Assembly (NCBI GenBank): GCA_001805205.1
Contig: MHER01000170.1
Span: 1 to 17,100 of the forward strand
Length of the DNA stretch: 17,100 bases
From: Nitrospirae bacterium RIFCSPLOW2_12_42_9
GTDB lineage: Bacteria; Nitrospirota; 9FT-COMBO-42-15; HDB-SIOI813
Direction of reading: 5' to 3'
Made by a program: the position numbers and the translations under genes. This document shows, piece by piece, positions 8,015 to 15,048 of this stretch (position 1 is the stretch's first letter; each line of letters starts with the position of its first letter). The notes under the pieces are model-generated. The model saw only the letters and a list, made by a program, of their open reading frames with translations. It had not been told where the DNA came from and searched no databases.

Positions 8015-9070
8015 TCAATACCCCAATACCTTTAATACTTCTGTTTTATCTGCCTTTACAGTTACAGGCCTTTTGGAGAAATTAATTGCCATCTCTGTAT
8101 CCTTCAGCCCATGGCCTGTTAGTGTACAGACAACAGTATCTCCTTCATTGAATAACCCTTCTTTGTTCTTTTTTATTACCCCTGCAATTGAGGCAGCAGA
8201 GGCAGCCTCGCAGAATATGCCCTCTGTAGCAGCAACAAGCTTATATGCCTCTATAATCTCCTCATCTGTCACCATGTTGATCTCTCCCCTGGATTCTGTT
8301 GCAGCATTAACAGCCATCTTCCAGCTTGCAGGATTACCGATCCTTATAGCTGTGGCAATTGTTGTTGGATTCTCTATTACACGGCCGTATACTATCGGAG
8401 CAGCGCCGGCAGCCTGAAATCCCATCATCTTTGGTAATGATGATATCTTCCCTTTTTTATAATATTCACTATAACCCATCCAGTATGCTGTGATATTTCC
8501 TGCATTCCCAACTGGCAGGAAGTGATAATCCGGATTACCTCCAAGCTGATCACAGACTTCAAATGCCGCTGACTTCTGCCCCTCCAGCCTGTACGGATTA
8601 ATAGAGTTTACAATCGTTATGGGATAATCACTTGCTATACTCTTTACTATAGTAAGCGCCTCATCAAAATTCCCCTCCACCTGAATAACATTAGCCTTAT
8701 GTATCATTGCCTGGGCTAATTTCCCCACAGCTATCTTACCTTCCGGAATAAGTACAAATACTTTTATGCCGGCACGGGCCCCGTATGCAGCAGCCGATGC
8801 CGATGTGTTTCCGGTTGAGGCGCATATGACAGCTTCTGCACCGGCCTCAACTGCCTTAGATATTGCCATGGTCATCCCCCGGTCCTTAAAAGAACCCGTG
8901 GGGTTAGCCCCTTCAAATTTCAGATAAAGCCTTATCTTATTATTTATTGCCTTTGAAAGATTTCTGCATGCAATAAAAGGTGTATTCCCTTCATTCAGGG
9001 TTATGACAGGGGTTTGATCCGTCACTGACATATATTCCCTGTACTGCTCTATTACTCCTCTCCAGTGCAT
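8015..9070 (-). CDS. thrC: Threonine synthase
   Basis: PLP enzyme converting O-phosphohomoserine to threonine and phosphate. At 351 residues it is the short, archaeal/Bacillus-like form. The PLP lysine is Lys62 in EGANPTGSFKDRGM, followed by ASTGNTSASAAAYGARAG (the substrate- and phosphate-binding loop), the glycine-rich FLPVGNAGNITAYWMGY and the C-terminal CTLTGHGLKD. The ATG has GAGAGGGAT as ribosome site 4 nt upstream. It lies 14 bp after hom and 1 bp before the ApgM-like gene, so the substrate made by that gene's proposed activity would be used directly. No truncation or unusual residue is seen. Confidence 0.96.
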   Translation of the reverse strand: MHWRGVIEQYREYMSVTDQTPVITLNEGNTPFIACRNLSKAINNKIRLYLKFEGANPTGSFKDRGMTMAISKAVEAGAEAVICASTGNTSASAAAYGARAGIKVFVLIPEGKIAVGKLAQAMIHKANVIQVEGNFDEALTIVKSIASDYPITIVNSINPYRLEGQKSAAFEVCDQLGGNPDYHFLPVGNAGNITAYWMGYSEYYKKGKISSLPKMMGFQAAGAAPIVYGRVIENPTTIATAIRIGNPASWKMAVNAATESRGEINMVTDEEIIEAYKLVAATEGIFCEAASAASIAGVIKKNKEGLFNEGDTVVCTLTGHGLKDTEMAINFSKRPVTVKADKTEVLKVLGY

Positions 9071-9084
9071 ATGATCCCTCTCTA

Positions 9085-10395
9085 TTATTTACCCTCTTCA
9101 ACCCTTATCATTACTGTCTTCTCAGAAACAACCGTAAGCCTGTCTATCTCCAGGAGTGCATTTTTAACATTCCTTTCAACTGCCTCATGTGTCATCATCA
9201 CAAGCGGTACATTACCACCCTCCTGCCTCCCCTTCTGAATTACTGAGGCAATGCTTATCTTATGCTCTCCCAGGATGCCGGATATCCTGGAAAGCACACC
9301 AGGCATATCAAGCACTGTAAACCTGAAATAGTACATGGATACTATGTCATCTATATTAAGGATCTTCAGGGGAATCCTGTTCTCTTCCCTGAAAGAGGCC
9401 GGTGGTATCCTCCCGTTCCCGCCTTTTAATATATTCCTTGCAACATCTATTATATCACTAACTACAGCGCTGCCTGTAGGAAGGTCCCCGGCTCCTTTTC
9501 CATAAAATAACGTGGGCCCCACAGCATCTCCTGTGATATATACAGCATTAAACACACCATCTACAGTTGCTATCAGGTGGCTGCACGGAACCAGGGTTGG
9601 ATGCACCCTCGCCTCTACACTCCCATTTTTCATTTTTGAGATGGCAAGAAGTTTTACCCTGAAATTAAATTCCTTAGCATAGTTAATGTCCATTGGAGAT
9701 ATCCCTGATATCCCCTCTGTATATATCTCTTTAAAGTCCACAGGTGTACCAAAGGCAATATTTACAAGTATGGAAAGTTTATGGGCTGCATCTATTCCCT
9801 CAATATCAAATGTGGGATCTGCCTCTGCATATCCAAGTGCCTGTGTCTCTCTTAATGCATCCCCGAACCCTTTACCTTCATGGGTCATCTTTGTGATAAT
9901 AAAATTCGATGTACCATTAACTATTCCATATATAGACTCAATCTTATTGGCGGCCAATCCCTCCCTCAGTGCCTTGATAACAGGTATCCCGCCACAAACA
10001 CTCCCTTCAAAATAGAGGTCAACACCACGTTCTGATGCAGCACTGTATAATTCTTCACCATTTATTGCGAGCAGTGCCTTGTTTGCAGTAACAACATTTT
10101 TCCCATTCTCAATGGCATTTAATATATAACCTTTTGCCGGTTCAAATCCTCCCATGACCTCAACTACTATATCAATATCCGGATTATCTATTATCTCTTT
10201 TATATCAGTAGTGATAATATTCCGGGGCATATCTGCCGGTACTGGTTTATTTGAGTCCTTTCGCAGAATCTTTATCACCTCAACAGGGACACCAACCCGG
10301 CGTTTAATAAGCTCTCCATTCCTGCGGAGAATATCAATCACGCCGGACCCCACTGTTCCAAGCCCTAAAAGTCCTATGCCAATTTTATCCTTCAT
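9085..10395 (-). CDS. hom: Homoserine dehydrogenase with C-terminal ACT domain
   Basis: NAD(P)-dependent reduction of aspartate semialdehyde to homoserine. At 436 residues it has the usual size of the monofunctional ACT-containing form. The Rossmann motif GLLGLGTVGSGV is at 8-19. It continues with TANKALLA, the substrate region GIVNGTSNFI and LGYAEADPTFDIEGIDAAHK with the catalytic acidic and lysine residues. The ACT domain YYFRFTVLDMPGVLSRISG covers the last ~80 residues and suggests threonine feedback inhibition. The start ATG directly abuts the TAG of the aminotransferase (0 bp), and thrC follows 14 bp downstream. Confidence 0.96.
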   Translation of the reverse strand: MKDKIGIGLLGLGTVGSGVIDILRRNGELIKRRVGVPVEVIKILRKDSNKPVPADMPRNIITTDIKEIIDNPDIDIVVEVMGGFEPAKGYILNAIENGKNVVTANKALLAINGEELYSAASERGVDLYFEGSVCGGIPVIKALREGLAANKIESIYGIVNGTSNFIITKMTHEGKGFGDALRETQALGYAEADPTFDIEGIDAAHKLSILVNIAFGTPVDFKEIYTEGISGISPMDINYAKEFNFRVKLLAISKMKNGSVEARVHPTLVPCSHLIATVDGVFNAVYITGDAVGPTLFYGKGAGDLPTGSAVVSDIIDVARNILKGGNGRIPPASFREENRIPLKILNIDDIVSMYYFRFTVLDMPGVLSRISGILGEHKISIASVIQKGRQEGGNVPLVMMTHEAVERNVKNALLEIDRLTVVSEKTVMIRVEEGK

Positions 10396-11568
10396 CTATT
10401 TACTCAAAACCTTCTTTATTCCCTGTACCGCCTGCCTTATCCGCTTCTCATTCTCTACGAGTGCAAACCTGACATAATCATCACCAAACTCACCAAACCC
10501 GATCCCTGGAGATACTGCAACCTTACCCTCGGTTAGAAGCAGTTTTGAGAACTCAAGTGAGCCAAGCCGTTTGAACTCTTCCGGTATCCTGGCCCAGACA
10601 AACATTGTCCCGAGGGGTTTCTTTATTGACCACCCAATACGATTAAGACCATCAACAAGTGCATCCCTGCGGCTCTTATATATATTTACAGTCTCCTGAA
10701 CACATTCCTGCGGACCATTTAATGCAAGTATACTCGCAATCTGTATGGGCTGAAAAACTCCATAATCAAGATAGCTCTTTATTTTAATCAGGGCACCGAC
10801 CATCTCTTTATTCCCGACACAGAAACCCACCCTCCAGCCCGGCATATTATAGCTCTTGGATACTGAGAAGAATTCAACCCCAACATCCTTTGCCCCTGGG
10901 ACCTGGAGAAAACTCGGTGCAACATAACCATCGAATACCAGATCTGCATATGATATATCATGAATAACCATAAGGTCATTATCGTGAGCAAAGTCCACAA
11001 TTCTTTTAAAAAATCCGATATCGACTACAGAAGTAGTCGGGTTATGAGGAAACGAAATAATAAGCATCTTTGGCTTCTGCGACATCTCTTTGTAGGTATT
11101 ACAAATATCTTCAAAAAAGTCATTATCCTCTCTCAGAGGGATACTCTTTATCTCACCCCCTACGATTATTACACTGTATGAGTGTATCGGGTATGTGGGA
11201 TTAGGGGCCAGCACAATATCGCCAGGATTAATAATAGCAAGCGCAAGATGCGACAGACCTTCTTTGGCCCCTATAGTAACAACAGCCTCTGTCTCAGAAT
11301 CAATGTCAACATTATACCTCCGTTTATACCAGTCAACTATAGCAGTCCTGAGTTTTGTAATACCTTTAGAGGCTGAATACCTGTGGTTTTTTGGATTTCT
11401 TGCTGACTCAATAAGTTTCTCGACAACATGTGGCGGGCTTGCCATATCCGGATTTCCCATGCCGAGGTCAATAATATCTTCACCCCTCCTCCTCGCATCA
11501 ATCTTCATAGAGGTGACAATGCTGAACACATAAGGCGGAAGCCTTTTAATCCTGTTAAATTCTCTCAT
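10396..11568 (-). CDS. alaC: AlaC-type PLP aminotransferase (alanine/aspartate)
   Basis: A fold-type I, class I/II aminotransferase of 390 residues. The N-terminus [13 protein letters not shown] and [13 protein letters not shown] are characteristic of the AlaC (glutamate-pyruvate transaminase) branch. Catalytic elements are Asn176 in FPHNPTT, Asp204 in HDISYADL, the PLP lysine Lys238 in [15 protein letters not shown], and the C-terminal substrate arginine in YVRFALVE. It heads the threonine operon, right behind a strong promoter, with CAGGG as ribosome site. In this context it might supply aspartate rather than alanine, but substrate cannot be read from the sequence. Many genomes with this order annotate it as aspartate aminotransferase or LL-diaminopimelate aminotransferase-like. 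Confidence 0.88.
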   Translation of the reverse strand: MREFNRIKRLPPYVFSIVTSMKIDARRRGEDIIDLGMGNPDMASPPHVVEKLIESARNPKNHRYSASKGITKLRTAIVDWYKRRYNVDIDSETEAVVTIGAKEGLSHLALAIINPGDIVLAPNPTYPIHSYSVIIVGGEIKSIPLREDNDFFEDICNTYKEMSQKPKMLIISFPHNPTTSVVDIGFFKRIVDFAHDNDLMVIHDISYADLVFDGYVAPSFLQVPGAKDVGVEFFSVSKSYNMPGWRVGFCVGNKEMVGALIKIKSYLDYGVFQPIQIASILALNGPQECVQETVNIYKSRRDALVDGLNRIGWSIKKPLGTMFVWARIPEEFKRLGSLEFSKLLLTEGKVAVSPGIGFGEFGDDYVRFALVENEKRIRQAVQGIKKVLSK

Positions 11569-11593
11569 AAATTATCCCTGCCTAAGTAGTCAA

Positions 11594-11622
11594 ATAATAA
11601 AGATTTTCCTTATTATTGTCAA
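11594..11622 (-). promoter_or_regulatory. Sigma-70 promoter of the threonine/isoleucine operon
   Basis: On the minus strand TTGACA (11617-11622) is followed after exactly 17 bp by TATTAT (11594-11599), which matches five of six -10 positions. The predicted start of transcription falls about 20 nt before the alaC ATG, leaving a short leader with a CAGGG ribosome site. There is no room for a threonine leader peptide or attenuator. The stretch 11593-11617 is also an AT-rich inverted repeat (10 bp with one G-U in the minus-strand transcript), which could serve as an operator overlapping the -10. Confidence 0.7.
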
Positions 11623-11742
11623 ACAGAAAATGACCCAAAATAAAATGATATGGACAGGCTTATTATTTCTTATTTTTTTTATCTACGCACGGCAGGTTTT
11701 TATGTACCAGTTTCTTTTTTAGATTACAATAGAGGGCCACGG

Positions 11743-12183
11743 CTATTGGTGTCCAAATGATCTTATATACAGAACAACCTGCCAGATTTCCTCATCTGTT
11801 AGAATTCCGTCGTAACTATGCATCCCTGAACCATGAGAACCAGAGGAAATTACCCACTGCAACTCTCCGTCAGTCCTGATCTTCTGCCATTCTAAATTGC
11901 GAAAACTTCTTGGAGAAGGTTGAGGATCCGGAGGAACTCCGGCAGAACCCTTACCATCTCCCTTAACCCCATGACATAGGATGCATCTCCCTTTTTGCTC
12001 ATATATAATCTTTCCTTTTACAAGAGTGGCAGGGGTATTAGGGAGCGGATTCTTTAAAGTTTTGACAGTTGATAGTTGGCCGGTGGGAACTCTCGACTTA
12101 TTTATGACCCTTTCACCAGCATAGGTGATACTGGCAATCATTGCCAACCCGATAAAACCGGTTACAACCCTTAAATAAAACAT
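11743..12183 (-). CDS. Exported single-haem cytochrome c
   Basis: A 146-residue c-type cytochrome. From the chosen start it has a signal peptide (MFYLRVVTGFIGLAMIASI, ending near TYAGE), a proline-rich linker, then one haem-attachment motif CILCH at residues 67-71. A probable distal Met121 ligand sits in HGSGMHSYDG, followed by the C-terminal helix DEEIWQVVLYIRSF. It should be periplasmic and carry one electron at a time. The reading frame extends 12 codons further upstream (ATG at 12217-12219), but the start at 12181-12183 has the ribosome site GAGG 5 nt upstream and gives a normal signal peptide, so I prefer it. No oxidase, nitrite/nitrate or cytochrome maturation gene is adjacent, so its redox partner is unknown. 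Confidence 0.88.
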   Translation of the reverse strand: MFYLRVVTGFIGLAMIASITYAGERVINKSRVPTGQLSTVKTLKNPLPNTPATLVKGKIIYEQKGRCILCHGVKGDGKGSAGVPPDPQPSPRSFRNLEWQKIRTDGELQWVISSGSHGSGMHSYDGILTDEEIWQVVLYIRSFGHQ

Positions 12184-12296
12184 AGCCGCCTCTAATTTAT
12201 ATGCTGAATATCCAACCATTTATATATGAGTAATAGCTGAATATTTATCGGCAGGAGGCATGTTGTAATAAAATGAAATTTACCGGATGTATCTTC

Positions 12297-12401
12297 TTAA
12301 CTCACGGTCTGGCTCAAATTTGTTAAGATATCCGAATTTGCAAGACTTTTAATACCCATCCCGCCAGTCCGTAATGCCTTTATCTGTTGCCACTTATACA
12401 T
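12297..12401 (-). pseudogene. Truncated IS21-type transposase N-terminus (remnant)
   Basis: A 34-codon minus-strand frame starting MYKWQQIKALRTGGMGIKSL and ending at TAA. It is preceded by a very strong ribosome site, AAGGAGG, 9 nt before the ATG. The W-x2-IK-x-L pattern followed by an isoleucine/lysine-rich helix resembles the start of IstA-like transposases, whose first domain is a helix-turn-helix. The expected continuation is absent: the sequence after about residue 21 no longer looks like one. This supports a deletion scar of an insertion element next to the vapBC pair. Assignment rests on pattern recognition only; it could be an unrelated small ORF. Confidence 0.35.
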
Positions 12402-12471
12402 ACTTATCATCCTCCTTTATACCGTAGGTCAATCTGACGATTATATGTTACTTCCCATTAATTTGCTTTGT

Positions 12472-12503
12472 TTTACATTTTGTGATAATGTAAAGCATGC
12501 TTT
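12472..12503 (+). promoter_or_regulatory. vapBC promoter and probable autoregulatory operator
   Basis: A perfect 8-bp inverted repeat TTTACATT (12472-12479) / AATGTAAA (12487-12494) with a 7-nt spacer surrounds an extended -10 (TG-T-GATAAT, with GATAAT at 12484-12489). A second perfect palindrome AAAGCATGCTTT (12492-12503) overlaps its right end. The vapB ribosome site AAAGGAG is at 12512-12518. Palindromes over the -10 are typical of VapB/AbrB-type autorepression; binding here is inferred. Confidence 0.55.
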
Positions 12504-12525
12504 TTAAAAACAAAGGAGAAGTGTT

Positions 12526-12744
12526 ATGCCGTATTTGAAACTGTCGTCTAAAAATCAGATAGTCCTTCCCAGGGAGGCACGTGATGCTATGAAGGTTAAA
12601 GGAGGTGACGAGCTCTTAGTGGTTGTAAAGGGAGACATCACCATTATCATGCCCAAGCCAAAGCAATATTCTAAGACCCTCTCAGGAAAGGGGAAAGGGA
12701 TTTATCCGAAAGACTACCTCAGGAAGGAGCGCAGCTCCTGGTAA
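12526..12744 (+). CDS. vapB: AbrB/MazE-type (VapB-like) antitoxin
   Basis: A 72-residue protein with an N-terminal SpoVT/AbrB swapped-hairpin DNA-binding domain: LKLSSKNQIVLPREARDAM is the signature strand-loop-helix, and GDELLVVVKGDITIIMPKP completes the barrel. The C-terminal ~25 residues are basic and would be the flexible toxin-binding tail. A good ribosome site (AAAGGAG, 7 nt spacing) and an upstream palindrome over the promoter support expression and self-repression. It is immediately followed by a PIN-domain frame in the -1 register, making this a type II toxin-antitoxin pair. Nothing in it appears damaged; it ends in TAA at 12742-12744. Confidence 0.88.
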   Translation: MPYLKLSSKNQIVLPREARDAMKVKGGDELLVVVKGDITIIMPKPKQYSKTLSGKGKGIYPKDYLRKERSSW

Positions 12745-13193
12745 CTCACCGCAAGTTAAATATTTTTCTAAGAAGACACAAGCGCATTGGGCTGGATTCA
12801 AATATCCTTATATATTTCATTGAAGAACATCCTCAGTATCATCAAACTTCCCGGAAGATATTTAAGGCTATTGAAGCTGGTCGTAATACCGGATTATGCT
12901 CGACACTATCCCTGCTTGAGGTGCTTGTTCAGCCTTATAAGCAAAATAATGATGAACTCGTTAACCAGTTTTATGCCCTTCTTACCACCTACCCAAATCT
13001 CCAATGGATAGGATTGACAACCGCTATTGCAGATACCGGTGCACGCCTCAGAGCAAAATACACAATAAAAACACCTGATGCTATTCTACTTGCAACTGCT
13101 ATACATGCAGGGGCAAGTGGTTTTATCGGGAATGATAACAAAATGAAGGGAATCACCGAGTTGGATGTCCTCATCCTGAACGAAACAGACTAA
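12738..13193 (+). CDS. vapC: PIN-domain (VapC-like) toxin with no canonical start codon
   Basis: The frame from 12675 to 13193 encodes a full PIN domain but contains no ATG, GTG or TTG before the internal GTG at 12921, which is too far in to keep the first catalytic Asp. Counting from CTG at 12738 (151 residues), the acidic residues are Asp20 (IGLDSNILIYFIE), Glu61 (SLLEVLV), Asp114 (TPDAILLATA) and Asp133 (FIGNDNK), so the ribonuclease site is intact. The CTG lies 8 nt after AAGGAG. The next codon is GTA at 12741, overlapping the vapB TAA; a single G in place of A would recreate GTG overlapping a TGA stop. VapC toxins cleave RNA and are neutralised by VapB. The gene may use CTG, or may be a silenced toxin. 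Confidence 0.75.
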   Translation: MVTHRKLNIFLRRHKRIGLDSNILIYFIEEHPQYHQTSRKIFKAIEAGRNTGLCSTLSLLEVLVQPYKQNNDELVNQFYALLTTYPNLQWIGLTTAIADTGARLRAKYTIKTPDAILLATAIHAGASGFIGNDNKMKGITELDVLILNETD

Positions 13194-13237
13194 TCTTATA
13201 AAAGGCTTAAGGCAGACGATACGTTAACAATGGTATT

Positions 13238-13290
13238 AAGACATACGCCTTTAAGGGACTTTTGGTGTCTTCTTTTCCTTGTTTTTTGAG
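13238..13290 (+). terminator. Weak possible terminator after vapBC
   Basis: AAGACA (13238-13243) can pair with TGTCTT (13266-13271), with a few inner C-G pairs, and a T-rich run ending in six T residues follows by about 13287. The stem is short and the loop long, so this is a marginal call for termination of the vapBC transcript before the convergent pyrophosphatase gene. Confidence 0.22.
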
Positions 13291-13310
13291 ACTGATGATC
13301 AATTTCTATT

Positions 13311-14954
13311 TCACCTGAGTGAGCTGAGAAGCCTCGGGACGAGTTGTTTTTTTCTCGACAGTACCCCCTTAAGTTCTGCTATGTTGGGAGAGATAATGGG
13401 ATAACCCATACGGGTCACTATATTTGAATCCCCTGTAAAAAGGAGAAGGCTGTTCTCATATATAATATCTGAAACGAGAAGGGAGGCAAAGGTCAATCTC
13501 TCTTCTATGAGTATCTTCCGGAGCGCCTCTACAAGCGATTCTTTAAGTCTTTCAAACGTCAGCATTTCAATAACCTCGATCTGTCCTATTCCTATCTTAT
13601 GGTCTTTCACCTCATAAACTTTGTAATCTGTCTTTATTATCTCCTCATGGGTCATTTTTAACAGATCAGAGCTGGCATTAAATATATCCTCTCCGAGCCG
13701 CTGGATATTAAGACCGGTAACTTCAGAGAGATATTTTGCAACCTTCATGTCTCGATCTGTAGTAGTGGGTGATCTCAGGATAACAGTATCTGAAATAATG
13801 GCGGAGAGCATCAGGCCTGCATATGCTTCATCAGGCTCAATGCTGTTCTTTATATACAGCTCTGCAATAAGGGTGCTGGTACAACCAACAGGCTCAACCA
13901 CAAACAATATAGGATGAAGGGTTTGAAAACTACCAATCCGGTGATGATCATACACCTCCACTACCTCTGCCTCTTCAATCCCGGGGATGGCCTGGCTCGC
14001 CTCATTATGGTCTACAAGGATCACCTTCTTACGATACTCCTTTAATAGGTCTCCTCTTGTCAGGATTCCGGTAAGTCTCCCTTCATCATCTACTACCGGA
14101 CAGCCGCGGAGCCCTGATTCGAGCATCCTGGACCTGACATCAGAGAGCAGGTTATATGGTGATACTGAATAAAAATCAGTAGAATAGACCTCTCCGGCTG
14201 GTGTACTCAGATGTAATAACCTTACAGTTGTAGCAGTATCATACGGGGAGGAGATAACACTGACCCTGTTTTTCTGTGCAATCTCAAGTATAGATTCATC
14301 AGGGAGAAAACCACCTGTAACAATAAGACACCTCGCCTTATTTTCAACTGCCTGACGCTGTATCTCTCTGCGATCTCCCACAATGACGATACACCCTTCT
14401 CCTGAATAATATCTCATTACCTGAAGAAAACCTTCGGTTTCCATTGCGCCCACAACTATTCTTCCGGGTTTGATCTCTGTTTCATCAAAAAGGTACAGGG
14501 GATTCCCCTGGATGGCCTTTGACATGCTGTTTAGCGAGGCTATGAGACGATTTGATGTAGCAGCATCCGCATGACGGGTATAAAAACGTGCAAGGTCCTG
14601 AAGCGTGATAGCACCTTTATAAAGGCCATCTTCATCTGTAACAGGCGCCATCAGGAGATTGTAAGCGTTCATAAAATCGAGCACATCACCAACTGACATC
14701 CCTGTATTAACAGATAGCAGCTCTGCTGTCATAACATCATGAACCCTCACCTTAACATCTGCAAGATAGATGGGTCTCTCTATCTTAAACCTGTCCAGTA
14801 TATACTCTGTCTGGACATTTATCTCTCCTGCCCTTGCAGCCTTCACATTTTGAATACCTGTTGTTTGCTTAAGGCGGGCATAGGCAAGGGCCGAGCATAT
14901 TGAGTCTGTATCAGGATTCCTGTGACCTATGATATAAATAGTCTGTTCAGCCAT
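13311..14954 (-). CDS. ppaC: Family II (Mn/Co-dependent) inorganic pyrophosphatase with CBS and DRTGG domains
   Basis: Hydrolyses pyrophosphate from biosynthetic reactions in the cytoplasm. At 547 residues it is the long regulated form of family II. The DHH catalytic domain is split: IIGHRNPDTDS (His11, Asp15, Asp17) at the N-terminus, then Asp315 (VDHNE), DHH at 336-338 and Asp389 (SDT). Inserted between are CBS 1 (about 68-125), a DRTGG domain (about 155-245) and CBS 2 (about 264-310). The DHHA2 part ends with the SRKKQLVP substrate motif at 533-540. Family members of this architecture are inhibited by AMP/ADP and activated by ATP or diadenosine polyphosphates through the CBS pair. It is transcribed away from the permease genes; MAEQTIYIIGHR is a normal start. 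Confidence 0.94.
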   Translation of the reverse strand: MAEQTIYIIGHRNPDTDSICSALAYARLKQTTGIQNVKAARAGEINVQTEYILDRFKIERPIYLADVKVRVHDVMTAELLSVNTGMSVGDVLDFMNAYNLLMAPVTDEDGLYKGAITLQDLARFYTRHADAATSNRLIASLNSMSKAIQGNPLYLFDETEIKPGRIVVGAMETEGFLQVMRYYSGEGCIVIVGDRREIQRQAVENKARCLIVTGGFLPDESILEIAQKNRVSVISSPYDTATTVRLLHLSTPAGEVYSTDFYSVSPYNLLSDVRSRMLESGLRGCPVVDDEGRLTGILTRGDLLKEYRKKVILVDHNEASQAIPGIEEAEVVEVYDHHRIGSFQTLHPILFVVEPVGCTSTLIAELYIKNSIEPDEAYAGLMLSAIISDTVILRSPTTTDRDMKVAKYLSEVTGLNIQRLGEDIFNASSDLLKMTHEEIIKTDYKVYEVKDHKIGIGQIEVIEMLTFERLKESLVEALRKILIEERLTFASLLVSDIIYENSLLLFTGDSNIVTRMGYPIISPNIAELKGVLSRKKQLVPRLLSSLR

Positions 14955-14964
14955 GTCAGTGTAA

Positions 14965-14993
14965 ATGATGACAAAACAGGAATATTATGTCAA
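14965..14993 (-). promoter_or_regulatory. Predicted promoter for the pyrophosphatase gene
   Basis: Minus strand TTGACA (14988-14993), a 17-bp spacer, then CATCAT (14965-14970, four of six -10 matches). It is back-to-back with the plus-strand box at 14998-15003, with 4 bp between. The leader would be very short before the ATG at 14954. Confidence 0.4.
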
Positions 14994-14997
14994 CCCA

Positions 14998-15027
14998 TTG
15001 ACAATTTATTCCCCTGTTTGTTAACAT
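14998..15027 (+). promoter_or_regulatory. Predicted promoter for the permease operon
   Basis: Plus strand TTGACA (14998-15003), an 18-bp spacer, then TAACAT (15022-15027, four of six -10 matches), about 20 nt before the first permease ATG. With the minus-strand TTGACA at 14988-14993 it forms the inverted repeat TGTCAA-CCCA-TTGACA, so the two polymerase sites overlap and probably compete. Confidence 0.4.
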
Positions 15028-15048
15028 CCTTTAGCGAATCCTTCAGAA

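Larger units (their letters stand above)
12184..12525. other. 342-bp gene-poor interval with transposase scar and vapB control region
   Basis: Between the cytochrome gene and vapB. From left to right: imperfect direct repeats just upstream of the cytochrome (ATTTATAT-GCTGAATAT at 12195-12211, with both elements again at 12218-12225 and 12236-12244); a short minus-strand fragment like an IS21 transposase N-terminus (12297-12401) with a strong ribosome site; and the vapB promoter/operator (12472-12503). No complete additional gene or RNA was recognised. Confidence 0.6.

Noticed and set aside
8073..10477. Several plus-strand ORFs of 100 to 115 codons across thrC and hom
   Set aside because: They are antisense shadows, Ser/Ile-rich translations of conserved enzyme genes, without ribosome sites.
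11569..11742. Threonine/isoleucine leader peptide or attenuator before the operon
   Set aside because: The predicted leader is only about 20 nt and holds no Thr/Ile-rich ORF or competing hairpins.
12217..12219. Upstream ATG for the cytochrome c gene (158-residue version)
   Set aside because: No ribosome site, falls in direct repeats, and adds 12 residues before a normal signal peptide; ATG at 12181-12183 has GAGG at good spacing.
12675..12744. Programmed -1 frameshift from vapB into vapC (A-AAG-GGG slip site near 12690)
   Set aside because: The frames are in the -1 relation and a weak slippery pattern exists, but there is no convincing stimulatory structure; a non-canonical or lost start explains the data more simply.
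12787..13011. Plus-strand frame from a TTG inside the toxin region
   Set aside because: It overlaps vapC in another register; the PIN-domain motifs are all in the frame ending at 13193.
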